DNA of 64,000 nt from Chrysomallon squamiferum. Lineage: Eukaryota > Mollusca > Gastropoda > Neomphalida > Peltospiridae. Below are positions 11,592-26,400 of the stretch, in pieces. The stretch lies in contig CM022671.1 of NCBI GenBank assembly GCA_012295275.1, positions 25,383,822 to 25,447,821 on the forward strand, given 5' to 3'. The first letter of the stretch is position 1. Every line of letters starts with the position of its first letter. A program made the position numbers and the translations under genes. The notes beneath the pieces are model-generated. The model searched no databases and was not told where the DNA came from. It worked only from the letters and a program-made list of their open reading frames with translations.

Positions 11592-12420
11592 AATTTAAAA
11601 GTTATTTTTAAAAGATAAATAATATTGAGTTTGTAAAGTTTTTTTTTTGAAATATGTACTGAAATATAAATAACTTCAAAGAATTTTTAAAATTGAATTT
11701 TTTTTTTTTTTTACTTCACTGTACATTTTGATGTTACCAAGATTATAAACTGGCATGACTTTCCTCATTCTTGTAATATCAAAACTTTGATTCAGATTAA
11801 AATAATTTTTGATCAGTTGGTCTTGTTCGAAGTTTTTTTTTTTTTCAGTGTTTAGTTTTGTACATACACTATTAAATATTGTTTTCATGTAGTTTCTTGT
11901 CCAGTATGATTCTGGATGCCATTTATTTTACCAATTTATAGCCAATACACTACCTGTAATTAGAATTCTTTTGAATCTGACTAAACTGTTAAATGGATGG
12001 GTAGAATATTACTAATTCCCAGTATTGGTAAAGGAGAATAGTTTTACTTTCCAAACTCATTCACTATAGGATAGAAGATCATCTTAATTTTATCTATAGA
12101 AAACATCTTTCTGTGTCTTATTTTATTGCTAACTGGCAGTACTGTGCATGCTGACAGTTATTTAAAATTGTGAAACAGACTTGCAAAAGGGTTATAAATA
12201 TTAACATGATTCTGTGAATGGCCCTTTGCCTATAAAAATGGATGCAATGAAGTTAAAATGCCATCTTTAAAAGTCAACTGAGAAGAGGAAAATTTATTCC
12301 AGTTGTTACTACACTAACAAAGAGACTTGTTTTCCAATTTAGTTGCAAAAAATAAAATAAAACGAGATTATTAAAAAGCACCAAAAAAGAAAAAATCCAG
12401 TTTTCCCATTTCATTTTGTT

Positions 12421-12426
12421 TTTATT
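12421..12426 (-). terminator. RPL6 polyadenylation signal
   Basis: AATAAA on the minus strand, about 25 bases beyond the stop codon, giving the short 3' end typical of ribosomal-protein mRNAs. Confidence 0.7.
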
Positions 12427-12450
12427 ATTTTGAGTTCAGAAATTACACAT

Positions 12451-14951
12451 TCAGAAGATCATATTGTGAGGATACTGCCTATTTTTCAGTGAAAACATTG
12501 CTCCAAGGTATCCAAAAATTAATTTTTTCTCCGGATGTTGTCTGATAATATCTAGAATTTGTTTATCAACTGCAACTTGATCTTCTTTTCTTTCATCTGA
12601 TACAGTATACACCTGAAAACAATATAATTTGTTTTTTTGAAATAGGGTAACAAGCAGAATGACAATGGAACATAAAATTATCCCAAATCAGTATTTTATG
12701 ATGTTGATTTGGTTAATTTCATTTGTTAAGTTAGTCATGAATTCAAAATTAAATTAAGGATATAAATCCAATACTGTGTTGTTTTATTAAAAAAAAAAAA
12801 AAAAAAATACATATTAGTCTTTATGTGACATCATGCCCACAGGTTATTTTTCTTATATGCAGAGACATTCCATTAGTTCTGTTTTGAACTGCTGCTAATA
12901 AACCTATATATATATATATGCTCGACAGTTCTATTAATTTCCTGATTACATATGTGAAATGTATCCATTATGGAAGAAAATTCATGAATATGAAACAAAA
13001 AACTACTGTTTGCTGTGTTAATAGATACAAACTGTGGATGTAAAACTACTGTTGTGCACTGCAAATTTTAAGAGATAATACAAACTGATATACCTGTGAA
13101 AATAAGCAGCAGATCTAAACCACTACAAACAGAAGACATTAATATTTTGAAAGATGACACAGGGAAACAAGTCATCCATCTGAAATGCTCACCTCTTTCT
13201 TGGTGTCAAAGATTTCACCTTCTGTGTGTTTTGGTTTACGAAGTTTCTTTCTGCGGAAGTAATCGTCATTCAGCCTGTCTGGCATCTTTACACCTTTGAT
13301 ATCAAGACGTGTTTTAGTCGCAATCACATATCTCTGGTTGATTCTTCTCAGCGGGCATCCATTTAAGTGGAACGGACCTGTCAAAATAGAGTAAATTCAG
13401 ATAATTTAAATTATACCAAACACAACAAGCAAAATAGTTTCTCTGATGTCAGTATTTTTTTTTTTTTTTTTTTAAACAACCCTGATCTCTACAATGAATG
13501 ATTTTTCACAAAGTCAGTTTTGTATAAATTAACAGCATGAATAGTTTTGTAATGAGCTCATGTCTGAATACATTTTAATATTAATGGTTTATTTGTATAA
13601 TTGCAAAATCTGGGAAAACAAAATTGATGTCATATGCAAATCCTACTAGATGTAATGTCATTTTTTACTAGGATCATACCAAAATCTTGAACAAACAGCA
13701 GAGCACTTATGTGGCAGAACCCATTGCAAATACATAAAGTAATGAATGTATACTCCAACATGCAAAGATTTGGATGTCATTTGGTTGTGTGTGGGATAAT
13801 CATTATCTGTGAGGATATCAATGTGTTTTTTAAATACTGAAAGACATGATCAATGGTCTCCAAAACTTTTAATTTACTCTTATTTGTCATAGTAAATTAA
13901 CTTCAAATTTAATCAAAATCTTCTCTCAATCGAAGTATTAAAATCAATGTTCTTGGTTAATATTCATACAAATTAAAATATTCTTAAATTTTACTGTTAC
14001 AGTCTGTGAAGGCATGTCGCAACAAATCAAACTAACCTGTAACCAGCAGTAAGCCAGTCCCCAGCTGCTTCAGAAAAACAACCCTCTGAAAAAAAAAAAA
14101 ACTTTACTGCTTTATCAAACATTTTTGTTTTCTCAGCAAGAAGTCCAAACAATTATCAGTTTATAGTAAAAGAAGTATAATTTTAAACATACAAATAAAG
14201 GTACTGTCCATATCTGCACAGAAGGCCCATATTCACATTAAAACATTTACAAGATGAAACAACTTATTTTGTAACATCTTTTTATAGTTAGTTTTAAATT
14301 GACACAATGAAAATGAAAAAACAAGTTTATCCAAAGAAGACCATATGCATTTGTAGTTAAATTTGGGTTCCTATCTAAATTTACCTTTCCCTTATGTCTG
14401 CCAGCCACAATAATGAGAATGGTTCCAGAAGAGATGGTTGGTCTTAGCTTGTGTGTGTGTTTGCAGAAAGGCTTCTTACGTGGCTTCAACCTTCGAGGTT
14501 TATCTTCTGTTGGGTAAAACCGAGGCTGAAATATAAATCATTGCAACATCTATACTGTGGCCAAATGTATCAACAGTAAGGTAAATTATAAATTTTTATG
14601 TCACTAATAATATTTTATTGTTTATCAGATCTGTGCATTTTCAAGTTAGAAATATCAAAAAAGTGAAAATACATTTTTACAGTAAACCTCAATGCAAAAA
14701 ATCCATTAACTTACTGGTCTTGTAATTCGAACTAAACGTTTGCCTCCGTTTTTGTCACCTCCAATATCCTTTTCTATCATGCGTTTTGGGGCAACCGCCT
14801 TTTTAGGCAAAGTATGTTTTCGTCTCTTGCGTCTTTTTTCCATTTTACCTTTAGTGTCAGTCTTCGTTTTGGCTGAAGGCTTGGCTGAAGGCTTGGTTGA
14901 AGGCTTCGCCGAAGCCTTGGCTGCAGGTTTGGCTGCATTTTTTGGAGCCAT
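12451..14951 (-). CDS. RPL6: 60S ribosomal protein L6 (eL6)
   Basis: Component of the large ribosomal subunit. Coding exons from 5' to 3': 14951-14715, 14525-14385, 14085-14037, 13377-13193, 12612-12451; phases are consistent and total 257 residues. The N-terminal exon is a basic Ala/Lys/Pro/Ser tail with degenerate AKPS repeats. The conserved core follows: [69 protein letters not shown] and [18 protein letters not shown]. The last exon ends [20 protein letters not shown]. The ATG lies directly after a CAG acceptor, as in many ribosomal-protein genes whose first exon is a short untranslated leader. The 3'UTR is very short, with TTTATT (AATAAA on this strand) at 12421-12426. Introns were scanned for box C/D snoRNAs on this strand and none was seen. 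Confidence 0.97.
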
Positions 14952-15636
14952 CTGCAAAATTAAAACATGCTAAATAACAAAGATGCTTGTTTGCTTATTG
15001 TAAATAATTATTTGGATATAATGATATGTCCCAAAGTTTTGTACTGGTCCTTGATTATGTGTTTTACAAATAAAAATGAATTTTAAAACATTTCTGTTAT
15101 CTTTAAAAGGCAGATACCTTTATGAAACAGACATTACTAAAATAAGAAAGTGGTATAATTTATCACAAGTAAACAGTGAGTCTTTAATAAACAACAAACT
15201 GAACTTTTAGATTTACTATTCTCTGGGAATGTTATTATTGTTAAGGTGCAACGAATGGTAATTTCTTCGTTATATTAATTATTATTTATACAATTTTTAC
15301 AACCATTACAGAATTACTGTTCATACAAAAATTTCAGTATTTAATTTATTCTATGAGAATTCCTTTTTTTTCCCCGCTATCTGACACTGTAAAACTAATT
15401 TTTTCAAATTTTGGTTGTACAGTAATATTATAACCAACATATCGAAAAACAAGTACTGCTATATTTTATTATGAGAATTATCCTAACTAAGAAAAATAAT
15501 TTGCTATTAATAAATTGGGTTTTAAATAAAGAAATACTTGTATCTGTATTTTTAAATCTAATATGAAAAGATGTCTTTACTGTTACAAGATATTTTCAGA
15601 TTAACATCAAGAGCTCTACAAAAAGCATTGACATAC

Positions 15637-15664
15637 ATTTGTCGGTCTGCAGTAAAAGGAAGAG
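15637..15664 (-). other. Possible RPL6 leader exon with a TOP-like start
   Basis: On the minus strand CCTCTTCCTTTT, a pyrimidine-rich 5' terminal tract as in translationally regulated ribosomal-protein mRNAs, is followed by CTGCAGACCGACAAAT and a GTATGT donor. This would splice to the acceptor just before the ATG at 14951. The call rests on motif and position only. Confidence 0.4.
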
Positions 15665-15776
15665 GAAATGACGATCTAGAACTACCAAAGGGAGATAACT
15701 GTGTATTTTATCTATATTATTGAAAAACATTTTTTGAAAACTTTCAGTATTTATTCTAAAATATTATTTGTAACGC
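15637..15776. promoter_or_regulatory. Head-to-head promoter region, RPL6 / INO80E
   Basis: The putative RPL6 leader (minus) and the first INO80E coding exon (plus) start within about 115 bases of each other. The shared interval contains the TOP-like tract and CCAAAGGGAGATAACTG. I recall this last motif as common in molluscan repeats, but that is from memory. No TATA box is evident. Confidence 0.45.
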
Positions 15777-17393
15777 ATGATGATGCCAGTTGCCGGTAAA
15801 TATGATAATACTATGTAATTCTGTTTTCACTAACGAAAGACAATTTAAATCGTGGAAAATTACCTAGGGCCTTATAAGAAAATTTGACTAAGAAACAAAT
15901 ACTGTATTCTAATCACTAAATCAGTTTATATTTATTCATTATTGCATCTGCACTATGCTTAATCTATAAATATAATATAGAGGTGCATGCAAATGTTTTA
16001 GCAATTCATGAATAGAAACACAAAGTAATGAAGTAGTTTGACAAAAAGAAAGTAGTTGACAAAAGTCGTACAAAAAAAATTGAAACGATTTAAATTACAT
16101 ATAATACATTATATTTATATATATTTTACGAAGATAAAATGTACGCTCGCTGTATAAATTTGTGGGCCGCAGTTTTGCTTGTAAAGGGCCTACAACGTAT
16201 TATACAGTTTACTGTTAGACTAATTTGCTAAATCTTAAAAGGGTATAACTTTAAGTAAGTTTATTACTTATCAAGTTAACACTGACAACAGTGAAAAAGC
16301 AACCGTTGAATAATATTTGAAATTGCATTTTCGTTTCTTGAAATCAACAGCAATAAATATCTTTTGTGGAACAAGTTCCAGTAATTTTGAACATCACATA
16401 TCAAACATATAATAAGAATAAAATAGTAAGAAAAGGTGTTTTTTGAAGGTTTTTTTAATATATATACTTTCTTTATGGAAATTACAATTCTTATTTCTTT
16501 TCTATGATTTGATGCAAAATATAAAATATTCTTTTATAACTGTAACGAGATAATGAAAACAGAACAATAGATATTATCCCTTATTGATAATTGAAACATG
16601 TAGTCCATTTTCTCAGAAGACAATAAGTAAACCACATATGTCTGTCATGAAATAATAGTGATTTAAAAAAAATAATAATGATTGTTCTAATGGTGTTTTT
16701 AAAACAACACAAATGTTTACATAACTAATGTATTAACTCTCAGTGTAAAATGATTATATGTGTACAAATTTTAATATAATTCATATATTTGAAGGTTCTG
16801 TTTTACAACAGAGTATTTATTTATTGAAGTAATTAAATTGCTGTTCATTGAAATATTTCTAATACAAGCCTAAGAGGTACAACTTACTGTTTTAACCGTT
16901 AGAAAGTAAATGATTTATCCTTTTTTTTTTTTTTTTTTTTTTTTAATTTTTAATTTTTCTTTTTCTAAATTCATTACTGCAAAAGAAAATAGAAGGAAAA
17001 AATAATGACAAAAATTAATTAATTAATTAATTAATATATAATAATAATAAAATAAATTCATTACGATAGAATAACATGAGGATTAGCAGATATTAAATTT
17101 TATTTATATGGGATTTTTCACAGAAAGTTTTCAAGAACATCAGATTGACTACAAACAGAAATATAAAACTTTGAAGAAAAAACTCAGACTGCTTGTTTAT
17201 GTATGTATTTATAAACTCTTTGACACATACATTGCAAGAAAGATTCAATTAGTACTGAATGAATTTTTACATATATATTTTATTATTATTATTTGATGTG
17301 TTCCTTTTACATATTTAAAATTTTCATTAAATATAAAGAACATCTGTCTTAATATGTATAAATGAGAAAGAGGGAGAAAGAGAGAGAGGTTAA

Positions 17394-17426
<33 letters not shown>

Positions 17427-20400
17427 TTGACGCGCATGCAGTCAGTCATATGTTAATTACATCCTGAATAACTGGAAGAATCAGGAGAAAAATGCTTGTT
17501 AATTTATTTGAGATGTGCTGATCTGTTAACCTTAATTTGGTTCACGAATTATGAATCTCAGAAATGATTCCACTTTCAGGAACAGGAATGTTTCTTAGAA
17601 GAACTTAGAAAAGCTCAAAGAAAACTTCTCAAAGTTACCAGAGACCGAAGGTAATGTTTCACTCTAAACTGGATTTTAACCAGTTCTTGTCCAGAAGACC
17701 ATGTACTTACACTGCTATTAATGATGTAGAGTGTCTAATATTTAAGGTTTTAAATTGTTTTATGATACTACTTTGACTTCAAAAGGTGAAAACAGAATCA
17801 TGATCAAAAGTCCGTCTGTAAATAAAAATATTGCTTCCCATTGCAGATTTCAGATAACACATACACTGTTTACATTATTTATATTTAATATCACTTAATG
17901 TATGTGTTAATTATTTTGCAGAAATAATTTAATTTAATTTATTTATTCTACACTTTGTTTCCTAATTTATTGAAAGAGTAAATAAAATATAACTATTACT
18001 ATGCAATAAGACAAAGATGATTAGCACACTGGTACTAACAACTACAGCATTGCACTTCAAAACTGTAGTACTTTCTGTGTTTTGATACTTTATCACATTA
18101 GATTTAATAGATCATTTTATATGGAAGAAATAATATCAATTACACAAATGATTATTAAAGGCATACAGTGTCTGATTTTCTTATATTTAAACAGTTATCA
18201 ACATTGCAAAATTTTGTGGTTATTTATGTCCTGATTTAAGTAGTCTGATTTGTCTGAATTTGTGTTCTGTTTCAGTTTTCTGCTCGATCGTTTGTTGCAG
18301 TATGAGAAGGTGACTGATTCATCGGGTGACAGTGATGCCACTGCTTCCAGTGACAGTGATGCTGATGGACATAAAGATGGCATTGCTAGCAAAAAGTAAT
18401 TCTCTGGTTTAATTAATAAATAAATAGTAATAATAGTGTGATATGCTTATAAGGAAAGAAATATAAGGAATGAAGAATGTATTTAATATTAAAGAAAGTA
18501 AAAGTTATCTTGAAGGATTTTAAAATGGCACTATTAACAGTCATTTACATTTTAAAATTTTATTTTATAAATAATATAGAAAAGGTAATACAAAAAAAAT
18601 ATATAAATTAATAATAATAAATAAATAAATAAAATATAAGTAAACTAACAAACAAACCAACAAATAAATAATAATAATTTTTAAAAAGAGAGAGAAAATG
18701 ATATTTGTTAATGTTTAAAATAAACTCAAGATAACAAATTAATAATGTATGACCTCTGAAAATATTTAATATGAAATAAGTGTATAAATAAAATAAATGA
18801 CATAATATTTTAAATCTTTCTGATATTTGATTATTATAAGTGAAATAGAAAATGCCTAATAAATTATAATTTCAATTTGTATTAAATTGTATTAAAATTT
18901 TTTATTTTTCAGGAGAAAGTTGGGTGGTTCTTTGGCTGGAGACCTAGGACACACAACACCAGGTGCAGGGAGACTGGTGAGTTTAACATGTGACGTATCA
19001 GTGTTAGTCAGCATACTGCTGGCTGTTGAAGTCAGTGTATAGACTTATCATTTACTGATACTGTATTAGATTCTTCGTCAATATATTAATTAAGCAAATA
19101 TTGTTGAAATACAGGTCTTTGTTGCTGACCTGAAAATTTTAGGTAAATATCTAGACATGACAGTATTTAAAAATAATTTTCACATCATTGAAAATATAAT
19201 TCTGTATAATATTTTAAAATAATTTTCTTTAATGCATAAGACATTTCTTCCTTCCATCATTTTCTTGTTATCATTACTTTTCTTTTTTTTTCTTCTTTTT
19301 TTTAAGTCTTCAGGCAGCCATGATGGTGTAAAGAAGAAAAAATCTTCACTTAAGAAATCCAATAAAGGTAAAGAAAATATCACACAGTTTATGTAAATTA
19401 TTTTCCAGTGAATAAAATGAATTTGAAACAAAAGAACTGTGTTGAAAGTGATAGTTAGGTTAATGTTACAAAATAAAACAAATCTATTAATTAATATGTT
19501 TCATACAGTGCCAAGCTGATTTTAATTAAACTAGCTGGTAATATATTTAATTATATTTAAAATAATAATAATAATAATAAAATAAAAATTAATGTATTGA
19601 AATTAAGTATGTAATCCTAGGAAAAAGTTGCATGAAGCCTTTAAAAATATTATTACTCATTACCAAATCATTTTGAAAAAAAAAAATTAGAATTCCTATT
19701 ACCCATATGTAACAAAAATCACTTAAAACAATTTTTTTTTTTTTTTTTATATATATAAATATGTACAGCAGGTCACAAGACTGGGGGTGAAAGTAACAAT
19801 CCTGGGGGTCAGATGACTAGGGAGGAGCTGGAGAGACATCTTGAGTCCAGACAACATTCATTTGGTATTGAGAAGACCCCAACACTGCTGCCAATGGAAA
19901 TCTTCAGTAATGACAACTCCAATCCAGACAGGTTTGTGATGTGATTAACAGTCACAATGACTCTTTTATTTCATTTTTACTTTTACTTTTACTTTTACTT
20001 TAATTACTTTAGAAATAATCTCTGGACATTTTGGAATTTTGGAATTTATATTGAAATAAAAATCACCATTAGTGATGATAAAATTTTATTTATAAAATAC
20101 TGGCGGTGAAACATTTGGTACATCTGCATTGTTAAAATACACTTTGTAAGTTAGTTGCTGTTTTTCAGTATTAAAAATAGCAGTTTTGTGTCCAGTAACA
20201 AATAAGTATTTCAATTCTGGCTTTGACAGAAAGTAGATGCTGATGTTATTTTTCAGTTTCAATCTCTGATTAGATTCTGCTGAGATACAAGATTGCTTTG
20301 ACATACTATTTAACACAAAAGTCAATATATTAAAATTGTTTTTTTTTGTTGTTTTTTTTACAGTATGAGTGATGTTGTTGGTGCAGAAGAAGAAGACACA

Positions 20401-20427
20401 GACCTAGTCATTGATGTTCCACATTGA
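15777..20427 (+). CDS. INO80E: INO80 complex subunit E
   Basis: Accessory subunit of the nuclear INO80 ATP-dependent chromatin remodeller. Exons: 15777-15795, 17124-17200, 17580-17650, 18276-18395, 18913-18976, 19307-19367, 19769-19931, 20364-20427; all phases agree and give 212 residues, close to the vertebrate protein. The diagnostic N-terminal block is DYKQKYKTLKKKLRLLVYE, then CFLEELRKAQRKLLKVTRDR and SFLLDRLLQYEKV. A Ser/Asp stretch (SGDSDATASSDSDADG) and a Lys-rich linker follow. The protein ends DTDLVIDVPH, matching the conserved acidic C-terminus. The first exon (MMMPVA plus one base, then GTAAAT) is chosen because it is close to the promoter and its phase fits exon 2. It is less certain than the rest. 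Confidence 0.93.
17395..17424. repeat. (TG)n microsatellite
   Basis: About 15 TG units in an INO80E intron, preceded by a GAGAAAGAGAGAGAG purine tract. Confidence 0.9.
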
Positions 20428-23421
20428 TCATAATTATTAACCACAGAGCAAGAAAGTATTCAGAATTTTTTTTTTTTCTGTTCATAGAACTGTCAAATGT
20501 GGTGGACATTTAATAGATTTAATGAAAACAGAAATCAGAAAAAGTAGTTTGAAAAAAGAGTTGAGTTGAACTTGGTGGAATAAAATGTATCAGAACTGAG
20601 ACGCCCGATTAAATGTGTGGTTTATTCTTTTTTTATGGATTTGTTTTTAAATTGGGCATTTTATATCATTACTCAAAGATGTGAATGTAATTATGATTGA
20701 CAGTGAAAATCTCAAAATAAAGTGACAATCAAGTTTGGCGATTTTTGTTTCTCACCCAAAATACAACAGCCACTTTCATCTGTATTCATTTATTTAAAAT
20801 GTGTGATGAATCTGGTTAAAGTTGCTGCATAAACTACACATTTGATGTGCATGGTTATTTTCACATTTTCAGGCACACAACAGCACACAGGTCTATCAAA
20901 TATTGAATGTAATACCACAATGTTCAAATAACCCTTTGTACCACAAGTATATACATGTTAACAATTGTTTTTTTGTACCACATAGGTGAGGTTTCAAAGA
21001 TTTGCGTGATTACTTATTTGTTGCATACTTTTGTCAAAGAGAAAAATAACCTAAGTGTGAATGTTACTAAACCACAAGGGCAAAAATAACTTTTGAATCA
21101 TTTATCATCAATATTCATAATTATTTATACATTCTTTTAATCACAATTTCCATTTGCTATGTTTTGTTCACCAAACTGTAGAAAAAAAAATCAGATAAAT
21201 CAAAAAATATATACAAGTGAATAAGCATTGTTTCATATACATTGTGCACTGTGGTACAGTCACCAGTTCTCTGTATATTTAATATACATTGTGTAGAATT
21301 ACATGAAATTTTATATATATATAGATATAGATGTAGTTTACTTCAGATCTTTGCCTATGCTATTCTTAATTAATGTTACACAAATAGTATTAATTGAATA
21401 TTGTAAATTAACACCAATAAATTTCTGTCTTTTGTTACAGTGAAATTATTACTGAGTTTTTGTTTTTTCTTCATTGAAACTAACATTTGACACATATATA
21501 AACTTAATACTGGTTACAATTTTCTGTTAATTCCAGTTGGTTACCTGTCTTTTACAGCTGATGCAGTGAAGTTTTTTGTCCCCAATTTCAGGTTTTTTAA
21601 AAAGACAGTTTATTGCAGTTATAATGTTTATATTGGACTAAGAAAGTTCAAAACATTTAATTGGTTTCTGTGAAAGTTGATAATATTTTGCTAATAAGTT
21701 ATTTAAGCCACAATTTTACCATGTTTAACTGACAACAATAGCTGCTGCATTTTTCATGTTCTCTATCCAATTCCAAACATTTAAGAACAGGACATTTATG
21801 ATGTGTGCTGATTGCATTTATTTTTCTTGTATAACATCTGAACCCAAGAAATGTCATCAAATAGGTGAAACCTTTATAGACTGTGAAATATTTTAAAATT
21901 ACTTCTTTATTATATTGGCCTTGCCTTGTTCAGACATTGTTGGCCAACACATACCACTAATTCTTACCATATTTTGAAATCTTTAAACTCACAGAAAAAA
22001 AATGAGATGAGCTAGTGACAGTTCATTAAGAGAACTCCTTAAACATTTTAGATCAAAAATAATCAAAAACCAATTTATTAATATAATTTTAGCAAATTAC
22101 AGAGCAACAGTGAAATAGTAGCAGAGTCATGTAGCAAAATACTGTCAATTCCATTGTAAACATGACACAATTTTTTTTTTTTTTTAATATATTATATCTG
22201 AAGAAAAAACATTTTATGAAAAACTATATATCAATTCTGCACAGAAAAGAATTCAAGAACAGTTTAATGTAAGTTTGTTTATATAACAACTACTGCAAGA
22301 AAGATGTCAAGTTAATAAAGAAAGCAAAATTAAACATTTTTTTTTTACATCAAATCTGTAACAGGAAAATTAACTTTGATTTCAATTCAAAATTTTTCAT
22401 GGATTCAATTTCTTTTTTCCATTGAAAAATGTAATTAGCATACAAATGGATTTTTAAACAACCATTATTTTCACAGACTCTTAAAAAGGAATAAAACTGT
22501 TAAAAATGTTAATAATGAAATGGCACCATTCCACTTTATCTATCAAAAGTATTGTTTAAATTTCACGTTTTAAGAATAATAAAACAATTTGTCAATTATT
22601 GAGATAAAATTTTTATTTTTTAACCAACATCAAACAATGTTATGAGTCTTCAAGCAATAATCATTTCATTCGTGCACATTAAATAGTGTGTTAAATTAAT
22701 TTAAAATGCTGATCATGTAAGCACAGTTCTAGTATTAATGAAGTCTACAATTTTCAATGTTGCAATGTAACAATGTAACCATTTTAAAAGTTTTTTTTGT
22801 CCAATGACAATTTAACTTTATTAAATGTGCCAGTATTTTACAGTCTTGGTCACATATTATAAAAACTATAATATGAGAATGGAACTAAAATATTTATTTT
22901 CTTAGCTGATTCTACTTAAAAGAAATTTGTAAATTAAACTGAATACTTTAAAATGCTTCATATATATTAGTAATGATCATTTTCAAGTAAACTCTTTAAA
23001 TATTTACTGAGTCATTTCTCCAACATAATGTAAAAATTGTTAAACATGCATGGCACATATGGATAAAAAGATGTATTCATTTCACTTCAATTCACTTCAC
23101 TTTCAGGTGGGCTTCTTGGGGAAAAGTTTTTGTGGTAAAGAGTTAGGGTTGAATAAATATTTAATTCCAACATTTAATGTTTACATTTTCTACATATATT
23201 CTTCTTAACTCCTTTCTTCATTTTACCAAAAATGTAAAACAAAAGTAAAAAAAAATATTACTAGTCATTTCTGCAAAGCTTAAGTTAATTTCTTTTTTTA
23301 TTCTGAAATTTTTTTTTATTCCTGAATTGTGATCAGAGATGCTGAAAGTTGATTTCATTAACAAGCACTGTTTTCTGGATGTGGTGATGATTTGCATTAA
23401 CCTGAACAAAAATTGATTGTG
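20428..23421. other. Convergent 3'UTR and intergenic stretch, INO80E / zinc finger
   Basis: AATAAA signals at 20716-20721 and 21416-21421 are candidate INO80E ends. The rest is A+T-rich and probably includes the long 3'UTR of the minus-strand zinc-finger gene. No open frame with coding character and no RNA gene or transposon was found. Confidence 0.5.
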
Positions 23422-26400
23422 CTACCTTTTACATTTTTTTTTACTTTTTGGTTCACAAGATAACTGATCACTTTCATCCATTTCGACGGCAATGCCTAAA
23501 CCATTGTCATGAGAGTTACCCAGCTCACTGGTTTCAATTTTAATAGTATGAGAATGTACATTCACGTCTTCAGCACCACTGACCAGCGAAGAGGCCATCA
23601 CCATGGATACATTTATCTGATCATCTTGAGTTGACGTGGAAACCACCATTTCCTCCTCTGTCATTCCGTTGCTGCTACTGGAATTAGTGACCACTTCAAC
23701 ATTTTTTTCCATTACAACTCCTTCGACAATGTTATTTCTTACAACCTCCTCTTTTAGTTCTTGCTGTGTCTGCACCTCCCTGTTTGTGGCAATGCCTACT
23801 TGTAGGACTGTGGCGGAGTTTGGCCCACCCTTGGCCAGCTGAGTTATGTATGCTGTCCTCAGCTGACTGAGCTGAGCCTGAATTAGCTCCCTGTGTTGAG
23901 TTTCCAGTCTGGTCATCAGTCCTTGCAAGTTGATAGAGGAGTTTGCATTCAGCTGCTGCAACAGTTCCGTTTCTCGTTTCTTGTAACTGTTGATCTCAGT
24001 ACACAATATCTGTGACTGTTTTTAATTAAGAAGATAAAAAAAAAAGCTTTAAAGCATACAATAACAAATTTGCTGATTAACTGCCAAAACTATGTAATAT
24101 AATTTTATATATACACCCATACATACAAAAATATAAAGATAATGTTTTAACTGTTGAATGATTACATATATTGTTTATTTCAATGAAGTATATGTTATTT
24201 GAAATTAATGAAAAGTTGATTGTTAAAAGGATATATCACACAAGTGTAATAAACTCTGGAATCACAAGAGAAGTATTTACTCTTTTTTTACAGTTGAAAG
24301 TAAAAAATGAAACTAGTTATACACATTTATTATCTATGCAATCATTAAGTTGCCATAATATATAATAAAGAATTTGCTTTTATTATAATTTACATTGCCT
24401 TCTTTTTCCCCTCTTTTTATTATTTATGTATTTAATGCAAATTATTAGCTAAATTAAAAAAAAAAATTTGACAATGTATTTCTTACCTGCAGTTTTAATC
24501 TGTCTACTTCAGCTAACAAAAGTTCATTTTCCTTTTCAAGTTTACTGCAGTGAGTCTCAAGCATAGCACATTTTTTTCCACAGATCTTTTCAGTTTTCAG
24601 CTGAAGATGAAACAACCCAATTCAATTTTTTTCAACAAGAAAAAGAAATTATAAAAATAAAAACTGATATTAAGACATTTATTTTCTCAAATTAAATTAA
24701 CACAGAATCTACCACAGTGGATGCATTATTATTATAATATTAATCAGCTTCCATTTTTGCAGAATTACAATTCTTCAGTAGTCTTAATCAATCAATCAAT
24801 CAATCAATAAATCAGAACCAAAGAGGACATTTTCTTGGTACTACACAAATGTTTTACACCAGTGCTTCATAAACACTAAAAAGTAAATGAACTAAAGGGA
24901 GAATAACACAAAACTAAAAAAAAAAAAAAAAGCAAGAAAAGAAATCTAATGTGAGAATTAAATTCTTTTGTAAAGACATTTAGGATCACTTAGATAAATT
25001 TTAGAATCAAGTGCTGTTACCTCTGTACTGACAATCTGTTTATCTGTACCAATGATCTGAACATCAAGCGGACTGTCTAGCTGTGCTGCCTCCAGCTGTT
25101 CTTCTGATATAATCATGATGGTCTGGCCATCAGCTGTGTTGATTGTTTCATTGGCAGCTATAGAAACATGAAATCCTCCGTCTGACAGAACTTTATCACT
25201 GTATTCTGACTCGCTGTTGCAGACTGAAAAGTAAGAAACAAAAATTCCACTAATTTCACCATGGAAAGGTTTTTGATAACTAACAGTGTCTGAGATTTGT
25301 GATTTAGTGGGGGATATTAAATTTCTCTTAGCAATGACCGGGATAAATCTTTCAGTTTAAAATAATTTACTTGATTGCAACAGCTTTCAATCATATGAAA
25401 GCATCAGTTAAATTATTTATGATTTTGGATTAGTAGTTCATTAATATAACATGTTGAAACTGTTACTACATTCACCTTGATCTGGTGATGCCAGACAAGC
25501 TGCCTCTGTTAGCACTGGGTGGATGACGCCTTCGTCCTGAATGTTTGACGATGCCTCATGATTCTCCACTTCATCTGTTGGAGGCTGAGTGACATCCTGA
25601 AATTATACATATAAAATGTTCCAGTTATCCAGATCATGAGGCTCTTGGCAGCAACAACAAAAAAACAACAACAACATTAAAGTGCAGAATGTTCTCAAAA
25701 AAAGTAACATTAATGTGTAATGGTAATAATAACATGATTATACAAATAATAAATTGCATCACTACAATTGATTTAAAAAAAAAAAAAAAATAATAAGAAG
25801 AAAATAAGAAAAGCAAGGGGTTTATAAGATTAGATATATAGAAAACTGATTCAATACAAAGTCCAGCCATAAGTTAAAACATTTTTGTTTGTAAAAAAAA
25901 TAAATTCTCCTTTTTTTGTTTTTTAAATAAATTACCTGTGCTATCTGGATTTGAAATGTGGTCTGTGGATTTCTAAAATGTGTTCTGTAGTGTTTCAGAG
26001 CTTCATCACGTCTGTTGAATCCATTCCTACATTTATAGCAATGCCAGTGAGCACCTTTGAATTTTTTTTCACCTTTGATGATCCCAACTATGTCACAGTG
26101 ATCACAACAACGAAGAATTTTTAGAGCTGTGTAAATGAAACAAAACAATTTTAAAATTATTTATTCTGACTGACATTTTCAGAATCATAGATTTTAGTAT
26201 TAATTGACAATAATCAAATAAATTTAGAAACTAATATACATAACACTGTTACCTGCAAATTCAATTCCTTTGTCAACATGTTTCACTCTGTAGTGAGCCT
26301 TCAAAATTACAGGGTCTTGATAAAATTCTGTTTTCACACAGAAAGGACAATGCATATGAGGTACTTTGGTGGAACATTCTGGATCAGTACAAACAGTGGG

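Noticed and set aside
14740-14973. 77-residue plus-strand frame over the RPL6 N-terminal exon
   Set aside because: Antisense of the AKPS-repeat exon of RPL6.
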